A stretch of DNA of 64,000 bases from Polytrichum commune (lineage: Eukaryota > Streptophyta > Polytrichopsida > Polytrichales > Polytrichaceae). This document shows positions 1-11,033 of the stretch, one piece after another. Location of the stretch: NCBI GenBank assembly GCA_950295325.1, contig OX485808.1, positions 19,860,527-19,924,526 on the forward strand, given 5' to 3'. The notes below the pieces were generated by a model. The model did not search any database. It had not been told where the DNA came from and saw only the letters and a program-made list of their open reading frames with translations. Both the position numbers and the translations under genes were made by a program. Position 1 is the stretch's first letter, and every line of letters begins with the position of its first letter.

Positions 1-1089
1 TTCACTTTATCTCTCACCCTTGGATACAAATTTTGGAATGCTCTTCATGGACACACTTTTGGTTGGACACATGGGTCTACATCATTATTATTATTATTAT
101 TATTATTAGTAGTAGTAGTATTTCATTAGTATTTGAAATTCGGATGGTTGATAATAAGGAGAGTCACTTGACACTTGACCCATGAGATAGTTTGGTACGG
201 ACAATATTAGGGTGGACGGTTGGTCTCATGTTGCTACTAAAGTGAATGATGGACTATTGAAACACTCAAGTTTGACACTCTTGGTTGTACCACACATCGC
301 AAAGAGAGGATCAGCTCATGTTGTTAGGACTCTTGATATTTAGTACTTTCACATGGCCCCCACTTCATGACAACAACCACGTAATTCAACCCCGCCGGGG
401 GGGGGGGGGGGTCGGTCACTCTATGTATATTTGAGCAATCACGTCTTTTGGGGCACCTTAAGAAGGGTTACACTTTTGGAATACTTTTGATATACTCTAG
501 GTGAGTTCATTGTGCAAAAATTTATAAAACTACATGTGCTAAAAACACTAGATATTTTATGTTCTTCAAGATTTTAAAATATGATATAAAACTTAGTAGT
601 ATCATAGGGGTTGAATGGATTTTTCCAAGGGTATTGTTAATAATATATGTATCTAAAACATTTAGGGATTTATATTTTATTATTTGTAATATACGGTATC
701 CTAGATGTAAGGTAAAGTAAAATAAATTGTATAGGATAAGTTGTTTAGCTTATAAAGCTTTGTAGATGGATGAAATGTGCAATCAAAATTTGAAAGGATG
801 GATAAAAATGTGAGTTGCAGATTTTTATGACTACCTTGTTTATTTCAATTTCCTTTCAATGTGATGTCCATCTTTTGGCATTGCATGTTACTGTTGGAAG
901 GGAGGGGGGTTGTACTTTTGATGTGTAAAAATAATCCCTACCAAAATACTTATGAGTAAAAATATAGTTACAATAAGTGTGGAAAATTAGCTCATTGCAT
1001 AATTGAAGGGTAGTTTGAAATTTCAACACTTACCAAGATATCCCCCACTTGAATAACCCATAATTGTAGGTGGTTTCTCAAAAAACACA
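1..1089. other. Intergenic AT-rich DNA, no gene seen
   Basis: No reading frame with recognisable protein similarity is visible. The stretch holds an ATT/AGT microsatellite at about 81-121 and a 15-bp poly(G) run at 397-411. The remainder is unassigned AT-rich sequence. Confidence 0.6.
81..121. repeat. ATT/AGT trinucleotide microsatellite
   Basis: About eight ATT/TTA units run directly into four AGT units, a compound trinucleotide repeat. Confidence 0.9.
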
Positions 1090-1552
1090 TGGAGTGCATT
1101 CTCTGAGGACCCGGGGGGTGCAGTTTACTAAACATGTACAAGTATACATGAGTGCACAAAAGGGGTTAATAATTTGAACTTCGCCATACTACGTATACAT
1201 ATGCTCGTAGTTGTATGGAGGACCTTTAAGAATATACAACATTTGTACTTGTATGGTAGTGTCACTAGAATAAATAGCATAAGTTTCTTAATGTACAATA
1301 ATTGGACATATGATGTTACTCATCATTTAATGATAAACTTAGAAATAATAATTGCATTCTCTTTTATAACATATATCACAAGATGCTTATGAGTTACATC
1401 CGGGAGGTGAAAAAGTCTTTGACAACCTTATTGATGAATGCTAGGATTTTTCATTATACATTTCATAGGGTTGATTATTATTCAATAGTATATTTGTATA
1501 TTTATGTTAATGAATTTATATGAATTTCATTGTAAAATAACTACAAATATTG
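1090..1552 (+). repeat. Dispersed repeat R1, copy 1, left part
   Basis: The order of blocks matches 29285-29475 and then 30335-30530 (for example the shared block around GAGTTACATCCGGG at about 1390 and 30380). Similarity is imperfect, so the copies are old. No coding potential is seen. A short ORF inside (72 codons) has no recognisable feature and is not conserved between the copies. Confidence 0.65.
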
Positions 1553-1606
1553 ATGAATGATTCAATATTCTAACCACATGTGCCAGTGTGTAAGCAGAGG
1601 ATGATG

Positions 1607-1969
1607 GGAGCTAAACAACTCCTAGTTGAAGATGGATGGATTGGAGTTAGACAACTCCAGATTAACAACATGTGCACTGGGGTTAGACAACTCTGCATAT
1701 AGTGCATTGGAATTAGACCATTCCATATTGAGAACATGTGCACATGAGTTAGACAACTCTCGATGAGGTGCACTGGAGTTAGACCACCCCAGAATTGGAA
1801 AGATGAATGTTATTCATTGGAGTTAGACAACTCTAATGAATAAATAGATCTAGTTGGAATTAGATAGTTCCAACTAGAAAGAAGGATGGATGAATCCAAT
1901 TGGAATTAGACAGTTCCAATTGGAAGAATGAGGTTGAGATAAGAGATGGAAGAAGGTTCTAGAAGAACC
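1607..1969 (+). repeat. Tandem array of short hairpins with AGAC-type loops
   Basis: Nine hairpin cores follow one another at about 1607, 1643, 1679, 1709, 1745, 1775, 1819, 1856 and 1902. The pattern is GGAGTT-AGAC-AACTCC or its variant GGAATT-AGAC-AGTTCC; first and eighth loops differ slightly, and cores 4 and 6 are imperfect. Spacing is mostly 30-46 bp. In the last three the stems extend to 12-13 bp (1812-1841, 1850-1877, 1895-1924). A tenth hairpin at 1955-1969 has an unrelated stem. Stem changes tend to keep pairing (G-C to A-T, and a G-U wobble). Confidence 0.75.
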
Positions 1970-2258
1970 AAAGATAGAAGATTCATTGTAGAACTAAAAG
2001 ATAGAGCTATGAATAGAATAATTTTATTATATGTAAAAATAGAAAGTGAAAGTAGTGCTTCGGCATAAGAGGAGGCTCGGGGGAGGAGAGAGGATCTTTT
2101 TTGTCTCTCTCCTATGGTCGGGTAGTTGAGCTTAGACCAAGACCTACTTTGGTCTACGATTGTAATTTGACGATAAATAAACTGAGTGTTTCAACTTGTC
2201 ATTTTGATTGATAATTGTGATTGTGAAAGTAGGTGACAAAGATGTGAGAGGTTTGTTA

Positions 2259-2262
<4 letters not shown>

Positions 2263-2289
<27 letters not shown>
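2263..2289. repeat. (CA)n microsatellite
   Basis: Perfect CA dinucleotide run of about 13 units at the right edge of the 1553-2290 insertion. Confidence 0.95.
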
Positions 2290-2290
2290 G

Positions 2291-2440
2291 TATTGTCCCT
2301 TGTGTTTTTATCATTGAAATTGTATGTGTATTGCATTTCTTTTCATTTTAACTTGTATATAGATGGTTTTAAGAGTATGTTGCGAATGCATGTGATGCTT
2401 GGTTTTAATGAGAGGTGCACCCTCAAGGCCTGTGGATATA
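2291..2440 (+). repeat. Dispersed repeat R1, copy 1, right part
   Basis: Matches 30535-30670, sharing for example TTTTTATCATTGAAATT and the downstream GGTTTTAATG block. Together with 1090-1552 it restores the continuous order seen in copy 2. Confidence 0.6.
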
Positions 2441-4379
2441 CTTTGCATGTTGAATGTAATCTTGAAGTGTGTCAATGAGTTTCTTATTTATGAGCATCTT
2501 AAGGTAGAGGGTGCAAATGTAGTTCCCTTCCCAAAAATGCAATCAATGCATGCCTCCTAAATCCATGACCTAAGCACAACATAAATTGGTCGAATGCTTC
2601 ATGATCACATCATGGTAGTATTTGAACAAAAAGTGGGATGGTTTTGGGGAAATGCAAGGTTAGATTTGTGCAAGTGTCAGGAAGTAGCTACGGGTGGGTT
2701 ACCTAAATGTTTCATTTGAATTCCACATGTAAAATCTATAAGGGCTCAATTTTTCTTATCGGGTGGAGTGTTGGGTTTTAGTGTGAGGTAGATTTGGGGG
2801 ACATCAAGTTGTCTTTGAACAAAAAAATGGGGGTGGTTTTAACCAAGTGCCAATACATGTTCGCAATCACTTGCAATAAATAAATAAATAAAGTGTGAAT
2901 CTAGGGAGGGATCAAATAAATGACTTAGAAATTTGTACTATGTTCATATAATGTGTTATTTAGATTTCTTTTCGTTCTACCACGTCCTAACCGATTTGAA
3001 AACCAATCATGCATACCATGAACCCATGTGGACTTCATAAATAGACCAAAGGAGTGGTTTAAGCATCTTCTACGTTAAATCGCTTTCAAGATTTCTACCT
3101 AAACCCACTATGTTTCCACCCTATGTTTGTTTGCGATGCAATGTTATAAATTTGGGAGCAACCTTGGAGCAATCCCCCCCCCCCCCCCCCCTTCTCCCCT
3201 TTGCGTTTGCAAGCGGAATGGTTATTAATCCAAAGTTGCCTTTCTTCTCTTGATGGTTACGACTAGAGCATTTAAAATAGTGGGGAAATTGATTATGTAA
3301 TTATTATGTGTGTTGTAAATACTGTGGACTACGTTATTAGGCATGTTTCTCTAAGTGCGAGGTGTTCAATATAGTGTGGCGCCGTAGTAAGTAACTATAC
3401 TAATACTAGCATATCCTTTTCCAAAACAAATCATGCCAGCACAATAATCATCTTCCCGAAAATGCAAGTAAAACCAAAATCTCAAACCTAGAGCCCTCAA
3501 AATGTTTAACAACATATACATATCTCGTGGTGAGGTCATAGAATCTCGGCATCACTAATGTTCACGAACTCAACCTTGTGGTTGATTTGTAGACCCGAGT
3601 TTTAACTTTCCTAGAAACAACTTTCTTTAGGTCTAGGATTCATGGCACTCATGGTAGAAATATAGGAATACGTTAAAAATCTACCTCATATATTAGATAA
3701 TAGTCTATTATCCCCACTTTATTTCACTAAAACCAATTTCAAATATTTGATGTCGATTCCTTGCTTGAATCAAGGTTTATCATTTGTACATTTTTATTAT
3801 CTTCATGTCAACCTATAGGAGATCCTAATGTTGTCACCTCTCAACTTGAGGTGTGTGGTCTTATAGTGGGCACTTCCAACTCCATGCATAATTTTGACCA
3901 TTGGTTTAAATCGAGAATTGCCTCATGCAATTAGAAGTTTTAAATTACATAGATTGTGATTTCAAGTTTATAATTGGTATTCGGTTTTGCATGTTTAAGG
4001 ATTAAGGGTGACTAGCCTAAGTTTTACTCAACTTGCACAAGTTTTCAATATGATGGTAGTTATGACGGTGTGAATTTTGTGGTCCACTCCATTTGTGTTT
4101 AATTATTACTAAATTTAAACTGAATATCATATTTACGACTTATCTTAATTTGGAGAGTGAAAATGATACAACAATAAAATTTTATGATTTTTGAATGTAT
4201 GTAATTTTGGATGACGTAACAAATAGTGTGGTCCACCTTGTAGTGGAGCAGAGAGGAGATGAGGAAAATGGGAGGCATGTATTACAAAAAAGTTGGGCTA
4301 CTCATTAGTTTAAAAAAGTTAGTTGGCATTAGAGGTATGGATGAGTTAAGATTTCTTCATGGAAACAAGGTTTGAATGG
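2441..4379. other. Intergenic DNA, no gene seen
   Basis: AT-rich sequence without a supported gene. It holds an (AATA)n run at about 2877-2892 and an 18-bp poly(C) run at 3174-3191. A short segment at about 3852-3905 is a relative of the sequence into which the 9.2-kb Mutator-like MITE inserted. Confidence 0.6.
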
Positions 4380-4640
4380 TTAGCTAACTTCTAGTTTGAT
4401 AAATTTTATTTAAACCTTAATTCTAACATAAGAATATCCAAGTGCCTCTATATGTTATGTTAAGTGGGGCCAAGAACAAGCCAAATTCTATTCATAATTG
4501 TACTTTGTTTATTCTCACAATAGAACATTGCATTGGTAGGTTCATGTTGAAAAACTCTGGTGAAGCAGTGTATTGATAATACTGGAATGGAACAGTTGAT
4601 AAGAACTAAATAATGTCATGAACAGGGGTTGCGGGACGAG
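4380..4640 (+). repeat. Dispersed repeat R2, copy 1
   Basis: Diverged similarity to about 31740-31960. Shared pieces include the GTGGGGCCAAGAA block (about 4466 and 31796) and the following TTTATTCTC block. No ORF and no visible ends. Confidence 0.5.
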
Positions 4641-5342
4641 CTATGTCATATGTTAACTAATTCTCTTAATTGGGTGGTGTAGGTACAATACATCTAATGT
4701 GAGTGGTTATTAACTCTAAGCAGATCCTTAACCGGGAAGTGCAAGTGGACCCTCACATGGGTGCCACCGAACGTTTGCCCATATCTCCAATTTCACTTTG
4801 TACTCTTTTAGAGTACAAAGCTTCTTGGAAATGAAAATTAATAAAGAACGAAATATAGAAAGATAGATAGATAGATATGTATGAGATGACAAGACGACAT
4901 ATGATAAGAATGTGTAAGAGTTGGTCCGGAGTAGGAAGGATCTCTGACATGTCAAAGAATGTCTCAAGCTCAATTGTCTAGGGGCAACCAAATGACTGGT
5001 GGCACTGCAACTAGATTTTCTATGGTACTTATATATGTAGCTAGGTTGCCATTTCGGAACCTCTCTTCTTGCAACACTAGAAAAAAACGGACTCCATGAT
5101 TTGCACATTTGGGGTTGAAGTACGTTCGTTTACCTGCAAAGAGCTTGGGAGTTGACTCTCTTGGTTATATTGTGGACACTTCTAACTTCACAAACATTTT
5201 TGCAAAAAGGAAGAAAAAAATCCAAATGGCATGGTAGTTTTATTCCTAAACTCAAATTGAAATTGGGTAATGTTTGGGATAGAGCTTGTAGTAGAAAAAA
5301 AGGGGCTTTCATTTCGTTAATATGACACATAGTTGTTTAGTT
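4641..5342. other. Intergenic DNA, no gene seen
   Basis: Overlapping short frames are present on the minus strand (largest 126 codons at 4728-5108). Their composition is low-complexity and they show no domain. A GATA microsatellite lies at about 4860-4876. Confidence 0.55.
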
Positions 5343-5854
5343 GATTCATGGAGAACCAAATCCATCGCGGATAATAGTGATAAATGTCATATGTGCATGG
5401 ATGACATTCCAAAAACCATCGCACATAGATTTTAAGGATGTAGGGTTGCCTGCGGAGCCTAGGATTTCTTCATTGGCATCAGTAATCCCATGAAAGGAAA
5501 TTAGGGGCAAAAGGGACTTTGGAGACCTCTCAATTGAAAACATGGGATCTCTGGAAGGAAATTTCCTTCCTCACTTAGCAAATTCCCTAGAATTTGTTTG
5601 TTACTGAGAGATATTACCATTGTGGACCATGTGGGTGGAAAGAAAGAAATGACACTTTCATCAACAATAGATGGGATGTCATAAAAAATGTGATTTGGCA
5701 AAGTTTGCTTAAATACGCTCAAATTGCTTGGGACATTGTCCATAAGGATGTAGATATGGTAGCCATCTATGATGATACACTTGGGAATTATGATGGTATC
5801 TGGGGAGGAAGCAAATTTCTCTACCACATAGATGACACTCAAACGATGCATTGA
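5343..5854 (+). pseudogene. LINE C-terminal zinc-knuckle (zf-RVT-like) fragment
   Basis: Read from 5343, the frame gives a C-x2-C-x10-H-x4-C arrangement (CHMC ... H ... C). Known LINE proteins carry such a zinc-binding module after the reverse transcriptase. The tryptophan expected shortly after the last Cys is read as TAG, and a TAA lies inside the knuckle. A frameshift then leads to an open stretch (5594-5854, 86 codons) containing WKERND and IWQSLLKYAQIAW. This resembles the region that follows the knuckle in plant LINE polyproteins. No RT domain is left upstream, so this is a 5'-truncated relic. The assignment rests on motif spacing only. A random match is possible but less likely, because motif, missing Trp and downstream sequence agree. 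Confidence 0.5.
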
Positions 5855-6436
5855 AACACAAGAGCGCCTAATGTGGGCTCAGTAGTCATGTATAGGTTGT
5901 TTAATTATTGCAGTTTGTTCTGGTTCCATCAAGTGCACCCAAGAGAACCCACCACATTCTCTTAGTTGGGTCTTTGGTGGCTTCAGATTGTTTTTTGGCA
6001 TTGAAATGAAGTGTTTTAATTGCCTCAAACCAAAAAAAGAAGAAAACCCAAAACATGCCCACGAACATTTTTGGTTGTTGGAAGTTGGATCCGATTGGAA
6101 TTCGTCTCATCCGATGGGTATTTGAAAATCACAAAGTTTCGGGAGTGGGAGTTGAACCATGAAATTTATAAGACATCAAAACCTAAGCTTATTTTTCTCC
6201 TTGGATGATTGTATAGATCCTTCTAGTTGTGGAAACTATTGAGCCTAGAATGGTATTTTATTCTAAGCGCATAGTCCAATCTCCTTGTAACATTGTCTTT
6301 TTAGTGTCCTTTTTACAACAACAAGTTTTCCCATATACCACTCAAGTATAGTTATCTGGTTCAAAAGTCTAGTGACCACATAAGGCCCACGCACTTTACC
6401 ACTCTTTTAACCCTAATTGTAGCTAGCTTTTAATTA
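5855..6436. other. Intergenic DNA with an R3 fragment
   Basis: About 6205-6370 is a plus-strand fragment of repeat R3 (ACTATTGAGCCTAGAATGG, then TAGTCCAATC, then a CCACTCAA block). The rest is unassigned. Confidence 0.5.
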
Positions 6437-6685
6437 GAGCATCTCCACTCATCAAGTTGCAAACAACAACTACCATTTGTTTTCTCCTCTTTTATAGTAA
6501 CATTGTATGCTCCAAAGTCCCTATCGCAGAGGCCCATCTCTCTAGAGCCCTTTAATGTGCCATACTTAATCGGTCTTAGATACAAATAGGGGCTTATGGG
6601 TGAAATATACCATGCTACTTTACTTTTGAAGGTCTAATACACCAATGATAGTGGTTTGTTTGTGGCTCCATGAGTGGAGACGCTC
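6437..6685. mobile_element. PIF/Harbinger-like MITE with TTA duplication
   Basis: The ends are inverted repeats of about 16 bp: GAGCATCTCCACTCAT at the left and its near complement at the right (one mismatch). TTA flanks both ends (6434-6436 and 6686-6688), the 3-bp target typical of PIF/Harbinger. The element is 249 bp and non-coding. Plant MITEs with GAGCATCTCCA-type ends are common, which supports a plant genome. Confidence 0.8.
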
Positions 6686-6688
6686 TTA

Positions 6689-8859
6689 CCTAAGAATATT
6701 GATGAGCTCAAGACAATGTAAATTCTACATTAAGATGATTGTCAATGTCCTCTACTTTAATATGTATAATATATGAAAGAACACCACTTGACCAAAAGAT
6801 TTTCCTCCTTGAGTGATTTTATAAGGGCCAAATGTCATTTGTAATGCATAGTTTTCACGTGAAAAAGCAAAGCGATTCATATAATACTTCAAATCAAAGT
6901 TAAGTTAACTCCTAAATACATGGGGGTTCCAACTTGGATGAAGACATTGATATAGAATGTGCATTAAGACATTGTTGGACTTGACATACGTCAAAATGTT
7001 GTAAGGGCTAAATTTTAGACTACATCCATGCAAGTAGAATAAGGATCGCAAAATTTTGATCCCCACCAAATCAATTTTCTAGAATTTTCCTTGACATAAA
7101 AAAATAGATCAATTTAAATGTGAAATAGAGCAAAATAAGTTTCTACGTAATCTTGTTGTAATATGAGTTTTATAACTTCATAAGAGAATGAAAGAAGCTA
7201 ACGTTGACATGAACCTTCTTGATTTCCTAGAATATTGATGTTTAAAAATAAATTTAGAGTTCCAACTACTTGAAGGTTCATAAATGAATAGTTTTTGAAT
7301 GTCAATTCGACCGGTTCGGTTGTGATGGAATTAGAAGCTAACGGTTCCAAAGGCAAGGGAGGAAAACAAAGACTAAGAGAAAATGGAGTTCGCCTTGAGG
7401 AAAACATCTTTGAAAATGACTCACAACCACTTCATGACTTCTTAGGCATGTAGGGGTTAAGGTTCTTGCAATGACCCCCTCTCATTTGCATGGTGAGAAC
7501 ACAACTATGACAAGAATAGTTAACTCAAAACCCAATTGGAAAATGCCGTCATTGAGCATGTACTAGGGCATACTTGGTACGAATGAATGGCGCATGCAAT
7601 AAGTAAACAACAACTACAACATGAACGGTAACTAATATGGGGATTCGAGTGTCTATCTAGCTAGAATCCTTTGATCTATTTGAGAAGTCATCCATTGCCC
7701 CCAATAGGCTACCATTGACCCCCCCCCCCCCCACCACCACCACCACCACCATTTACATGATTGTTGGGTCAAATGTGTGGACTAGAAGCCAAAGAGATTG
7801 ACAATCGGGTCCCTCAAAACACGTCAACTACACAAGAACTTCCCATGTCTACATGTAGTACAAAGCAAGAACGTTGGTATTCAAACCTTCAACGTGTCGG
7901 TAATAATCTCACCATGCTACCACCGCTTCGTTCCCTTCAAACCGTGTTATGTGGAAAGGAGCACAATGCCTCCGAGTTGTCCCCACTTCATCGAACATTA
8001 GCGTGTGTTTGCGGAATCTAGCGAGCGAAAGTCCACACTAACTTAGTTGGAGGAAAGTGTGGTTACCACCATTAACGGTTATTGGGCTTGTGGCATGGTT
8101 GAATTCGGGAACTCGTGTGAGGCGAACATAACATGCTATGCTTGGTTGGGAAGTGGCCGTGCAAGAGGAGCCATGATGGAAGGGTGGCCAATTAGTCAAT
8201 ACATTCACGTCCCAACACCTGACAGTCGGCGGACATGCAGAGTTCGACCGACTACCACTACCACTACTACTACGACTAGTGTGGCTGCCACTAACTCACC
8301 AGAGGCCTGACATTTGGGTGGCATTGTTGACATAAGGGAACCGGGTCTTATGTGCTTACCTTTTTCCGACTAGCCCACTTCTTCTAGGATACAAAACACA
8401 CGACCTAAGGTCGAGGCCTTTAGAGCCAATAAAATAGAATACGATTGCCGTTTGCACCTGTTTAGGAGGAGTGCCTACTAATCGCGGGGGATTATTTCTC
8501 TCGCGAAGAGAAACAAATTCTAAGAAGAGTGCAAATTTTCAGTTTTATTTTTATTTTTATTTTTATTTTTATTATTATGAATGTGGAATTTGTTACATGT
8601 TTTGAAGCGGTAAAGTTTACTGGAACACAATCAACCAGTCTAGGGTAACACATAACCGTGCATCTAAATTCTAATTGTTGGCTACGATGGTTGTCAAAAC
8701 TGATTAATCGCAAGATGCCACCACATAAACCTTAATTCCGTTGGCCTGAAAAGATATGAACCAACAACATATGTCAGCCATGTCGGCATTACAAGTATCC
8801 TAGTGAGCAGTTAAATGAACTTGGTTGGTTGTGGATGTTTTGACCTTAGTACAAGATGG
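6689..8859. other. Intergenic DNA, no supported gene
   Basis: It contains a 14-bp poly(C) run at 7719-7732 followed by (CCA)n, and a TTTTA pentanucleotide repeat at about 8543-8573. Two plus-strand frames (7761-8021 and 8047-8310) sit in a somewhat GC-richer patch. They show only an ACT-triplet polythreonine run and no domain. Confidence 0.5.
8543..8573. repeat. (TTTTA)n pentanucleotide microsatellite
   Basis: About six TTTTA units in a row. Confidence 0.9.
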
Positions 8860-9193
8860 TTAGCAAATTTAATTTCCATTTGTAGCCATTTGCCTCACGG
8901 TTTTTGGGGCTCATGTGAATATATTCTTTATTATCAAAATGAAGATTCTCATGCGAGTGGCCATATAGGTCCCCCCCCCTCAATTGTGTTGACTATTGAG
9001 CTTAGAATGGTGATAATGTTTTGAGCATGTACTTCAATCTATTCTAAACACATGTCATTTTGGTATATGATCCTGGAGTCACACAAAACCACAGACCACT
9101 CAAACATTGGTGTCCCAATAAGAAAAGTAATTGAATATGGGAGGCCGACCTTATGTGGCTTTATTGTGGGGACTTCCAACCCCACATACAATT
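8860..9193 (+). repeat. Dispersed repeat R3 copy
   Basis: Shares consecutive blocks with 36880-37150, 23520-23720 and 59450-59600: the CTATTGAG..TAGAA block, the CAATCT..AAACACATGT block and the CCACTCAAA block. A 9-bp poly(C) run at 8971-8979 sits where other copies have only CCC. Confidence 0.65.
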
Positions 9194-9536
9194 CCCTAAC
9201 ATTACCCAACCCAATACTCTTAACTCCGGCGCGGAGTTCGATGCAGCTCCGGGGAGGTTCGGATGCCAGCTCCGGTGGGTCCATTTTTCTGGCCCTCCCC
9301 GTTTTGGCCCCTTGATGACTTTTTTTGGTTTTTTTTTGCTAAATTTGGGTTCTACAACCCCAAATTACTCTAGGAGGCCCCTTATGAGATCAAGTAAGGC
9401 CCCACCCAATCAAAAAAATAGGGGGCAATTTTTGCCCCAACCCACCCGAACCCACCGAAGCTGGCATCCGAACCTCCCCGGAGCCGCATCGAACTCCGCG
9501 CCGGAGTTAAGAGTATTGGGCTGGGTAATGTTATCC
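9194..9536. mobile_element. Mutator-like MITE with 9-bp duplication and long GC-rich TIRs
   Basis: Inverted ends of about 80 bp (about 9197-9278 and 9452-9533) differ at about three positions. They contain ACTCCGGCGCGGAGTTCGAT and CTCCGGGGAGG. CATACAATT occurs on both sides (9185-9193 and 9537-9545), a 9-bp target duplication as for Mutator-like elements. The 343-bp element has no transposase. Its ends are far richer in G+C than the surroundings. A relative of the target at 3852-3905 lacks the element, which confirms the boundaries. Confidence 0.85.
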
Positions 9537-9699
9537 CATACAATTTGGGCCATTGCATCGGATCAGTAAATGCCTTATTCAACTACCAATTATAGATCAC
9601 ACAGTTTTTTGTTTCAAGTTTTGTAATCGCACCTGAGATGCAAAAGTTATAAAAGATAAAAGGAGTGTTCATATCTTCTTGAATGAGTAAATAGGCCCT

Positions 9700-9835
9700 C
9701 CTAAGTATGTCAAATTTTGAACCTAAAATGGTGTTTATAACGTTTGCACATAGTCCAATCAAATTCTTACACATGTTCATTATTGGATATAATCTTGACA
9801 TATACGGCTCAAATATGGTTGACTAAAAAGAGCGA
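9700..9835 (+). repeat. Dispersed repeat R3 fragment
   Basis: Diverged R3 sequence with the ACATAGTCCAATC block followed by the CTCAAATATGG block. Confidence 0.45.
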
Positions 9836-10101
9836 CCACATACTTTAGCATCATGCATACATTGCCAAGCAGCTACATGGCGGTCTCTTTCCAAAGAGAG
9901 ACATTGCAATTAAAACCTATGATAAATTATAGTTGCTTGTCGAAAAGTTCACTGTATAGAGCTTGAGTGCTCCCCACAAACAAAGAATCCCATAATTAAA
10001 GGAGAATTATGTTCATGTGATACATGGTCCCATGGAAAACAACCAAGAAATTGTGTGATGTTATTAGTGACAGCCCGTGCTGGACACTGGCTTGGTGACT
10101 A

Positions 10102-11031
10102 CCGTACGTTAAGGGCAGCTTCGGCGCTCTCTTGCCGAATAATTATTAAAAGTAAAAAAACAGTGTTCGGCGGCAAAAAAAAAATTACTAAAAATTTTGG
10201 CATTTTAAATAGTTTAATAATGCAATTTCGGCACACATCCAAGAAGTTATTATCTAACAGTAAACAAGGATGTTCATTCACGATTTCACAATTTGTGTGA
10301 AGAGTTGAGAATGCTCTGTGCTTTATACAAGTAGAGTGGAGCTGTGTTCAACAATGCATATGGGATATGTAAAGTTTGAGGTGAAGCACCTAGTTAGACT
10401 TCATTTTTATAACACGCATAACTTTTGCATAGAGTCTTCAAATGACATAAAATTTGTTGGAGGTGGAAGATTACTTGATTTCTAAACTTTTCTTAGAGCA
10501 AAAAAATTCCAAAAAAGTTGATCTTCTATGCACAAATGAGCTCCGAAAAACTGTTATGAACGCATTTTAATTTTTTGATCTTTACACGGCTGCAATGTTT
10601 TGTCCATATCTTTCGCATAAAGACTTATTTTGACACAAAACTTGTTGGAGGTGGAAGATTACTTGATTTCTCAACTTTTGTTAGTCGGACAAAATTCTAT
10701 AAAACTTCATCTTCTATGCTCAATTGGGCTCCAAAAAATTGTGTACAACACATTTGAAAAGCCTCACTTAGAGTCTTGCTACTTCTTGACCCATATTCTT
10801 TGTGGACTAATGTAAGTGAGCTTGATTACAAAAGGAGCACCTTCTCTCCTTCAGAATTCATATATGCTTCCAATGTAAGTAAAATTCTAGTGAGAAGTTA
10901 AAATTTCTTACTTTTCGGCAATTTTGAAAATTAATTAATTTTATATTCGGCAAAAAATGTCAATAATTTTCCAAAATTTTCGGCATCTATTTTTAGAATT
11001 ATTTTGTGCCGAAGCTGCCCTTAACGTACGG
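10102..11031. mobile_element. 930-bp TA-flanked non-autonomous TIR element
   Basis: Perfect 24-bp inverted ends start CCGTACGTTAAGGGCAGCTT and are flanked by TA on both sides (10100-10101 and 11032-11033), the target of Tc1/mariner-type elements. Copies of TTCGGCA/TGCCGAA recur near both ends and may be transposase-binding sites. There is no transposase. The middle holds two imperfect tandem units of 188 bp. Perfect ends suggest recent movement. The TA could be part of the TIR, in which case the superfamily is open. Confidence 0.8.
10390..10760 (+). repeat. Two imperfect tandem 188-bp units inside the TA element
   Basis: GTTGGAGGTGGAAGATTAC occurs at 10456 and 10644. The flanking sequence (a TTTCGCATA/TTTTGCATA box before it, a CTTCTATGC block and a GGGCTCC/GAGCTCC block after it) repeats with the same spacing. 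Confidence 0.75.
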
Positions 11032-11033
11032 TA

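Larger units (their letters stand above)
1553..2290. mobile_element. 738-bp insertion within R1, LTR-like
   Basis: R1 copy 2 (30335-30670) runs straight through the site where copy 1 is interrupted, so this block is an insertion. TATTG lies on both sides (1548-1552 and 2291-2295), consistent with the 5-bp target duplication of LTR retrotransposons. The inner right part (about 2040-2240) has a pyrimidine/purine-rich section and an AATAAA-like stretch, as in an LTR. There is no internal coding region, so a solo LTR or a short non-autonomous element is likely. The (CA)n tract blurs the right boundary, and canonical TG...CA ends are not clear. Confidence 0.45.

Noticed and set aside
1607-1969. 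CRISPR-like array
   Set aside because: Units are hairpins with variable stems and irregular spacing inside a eukaryotic transposable element; there are no unique spacers of equal length and no cas genes.
7761-8310. Two adjacent plus-strand frames in a GC-richer patch
   Set aside because: No motif, different frames, and a polythreonine stretch from an ACT triplet repeat. It does not look like a gene.
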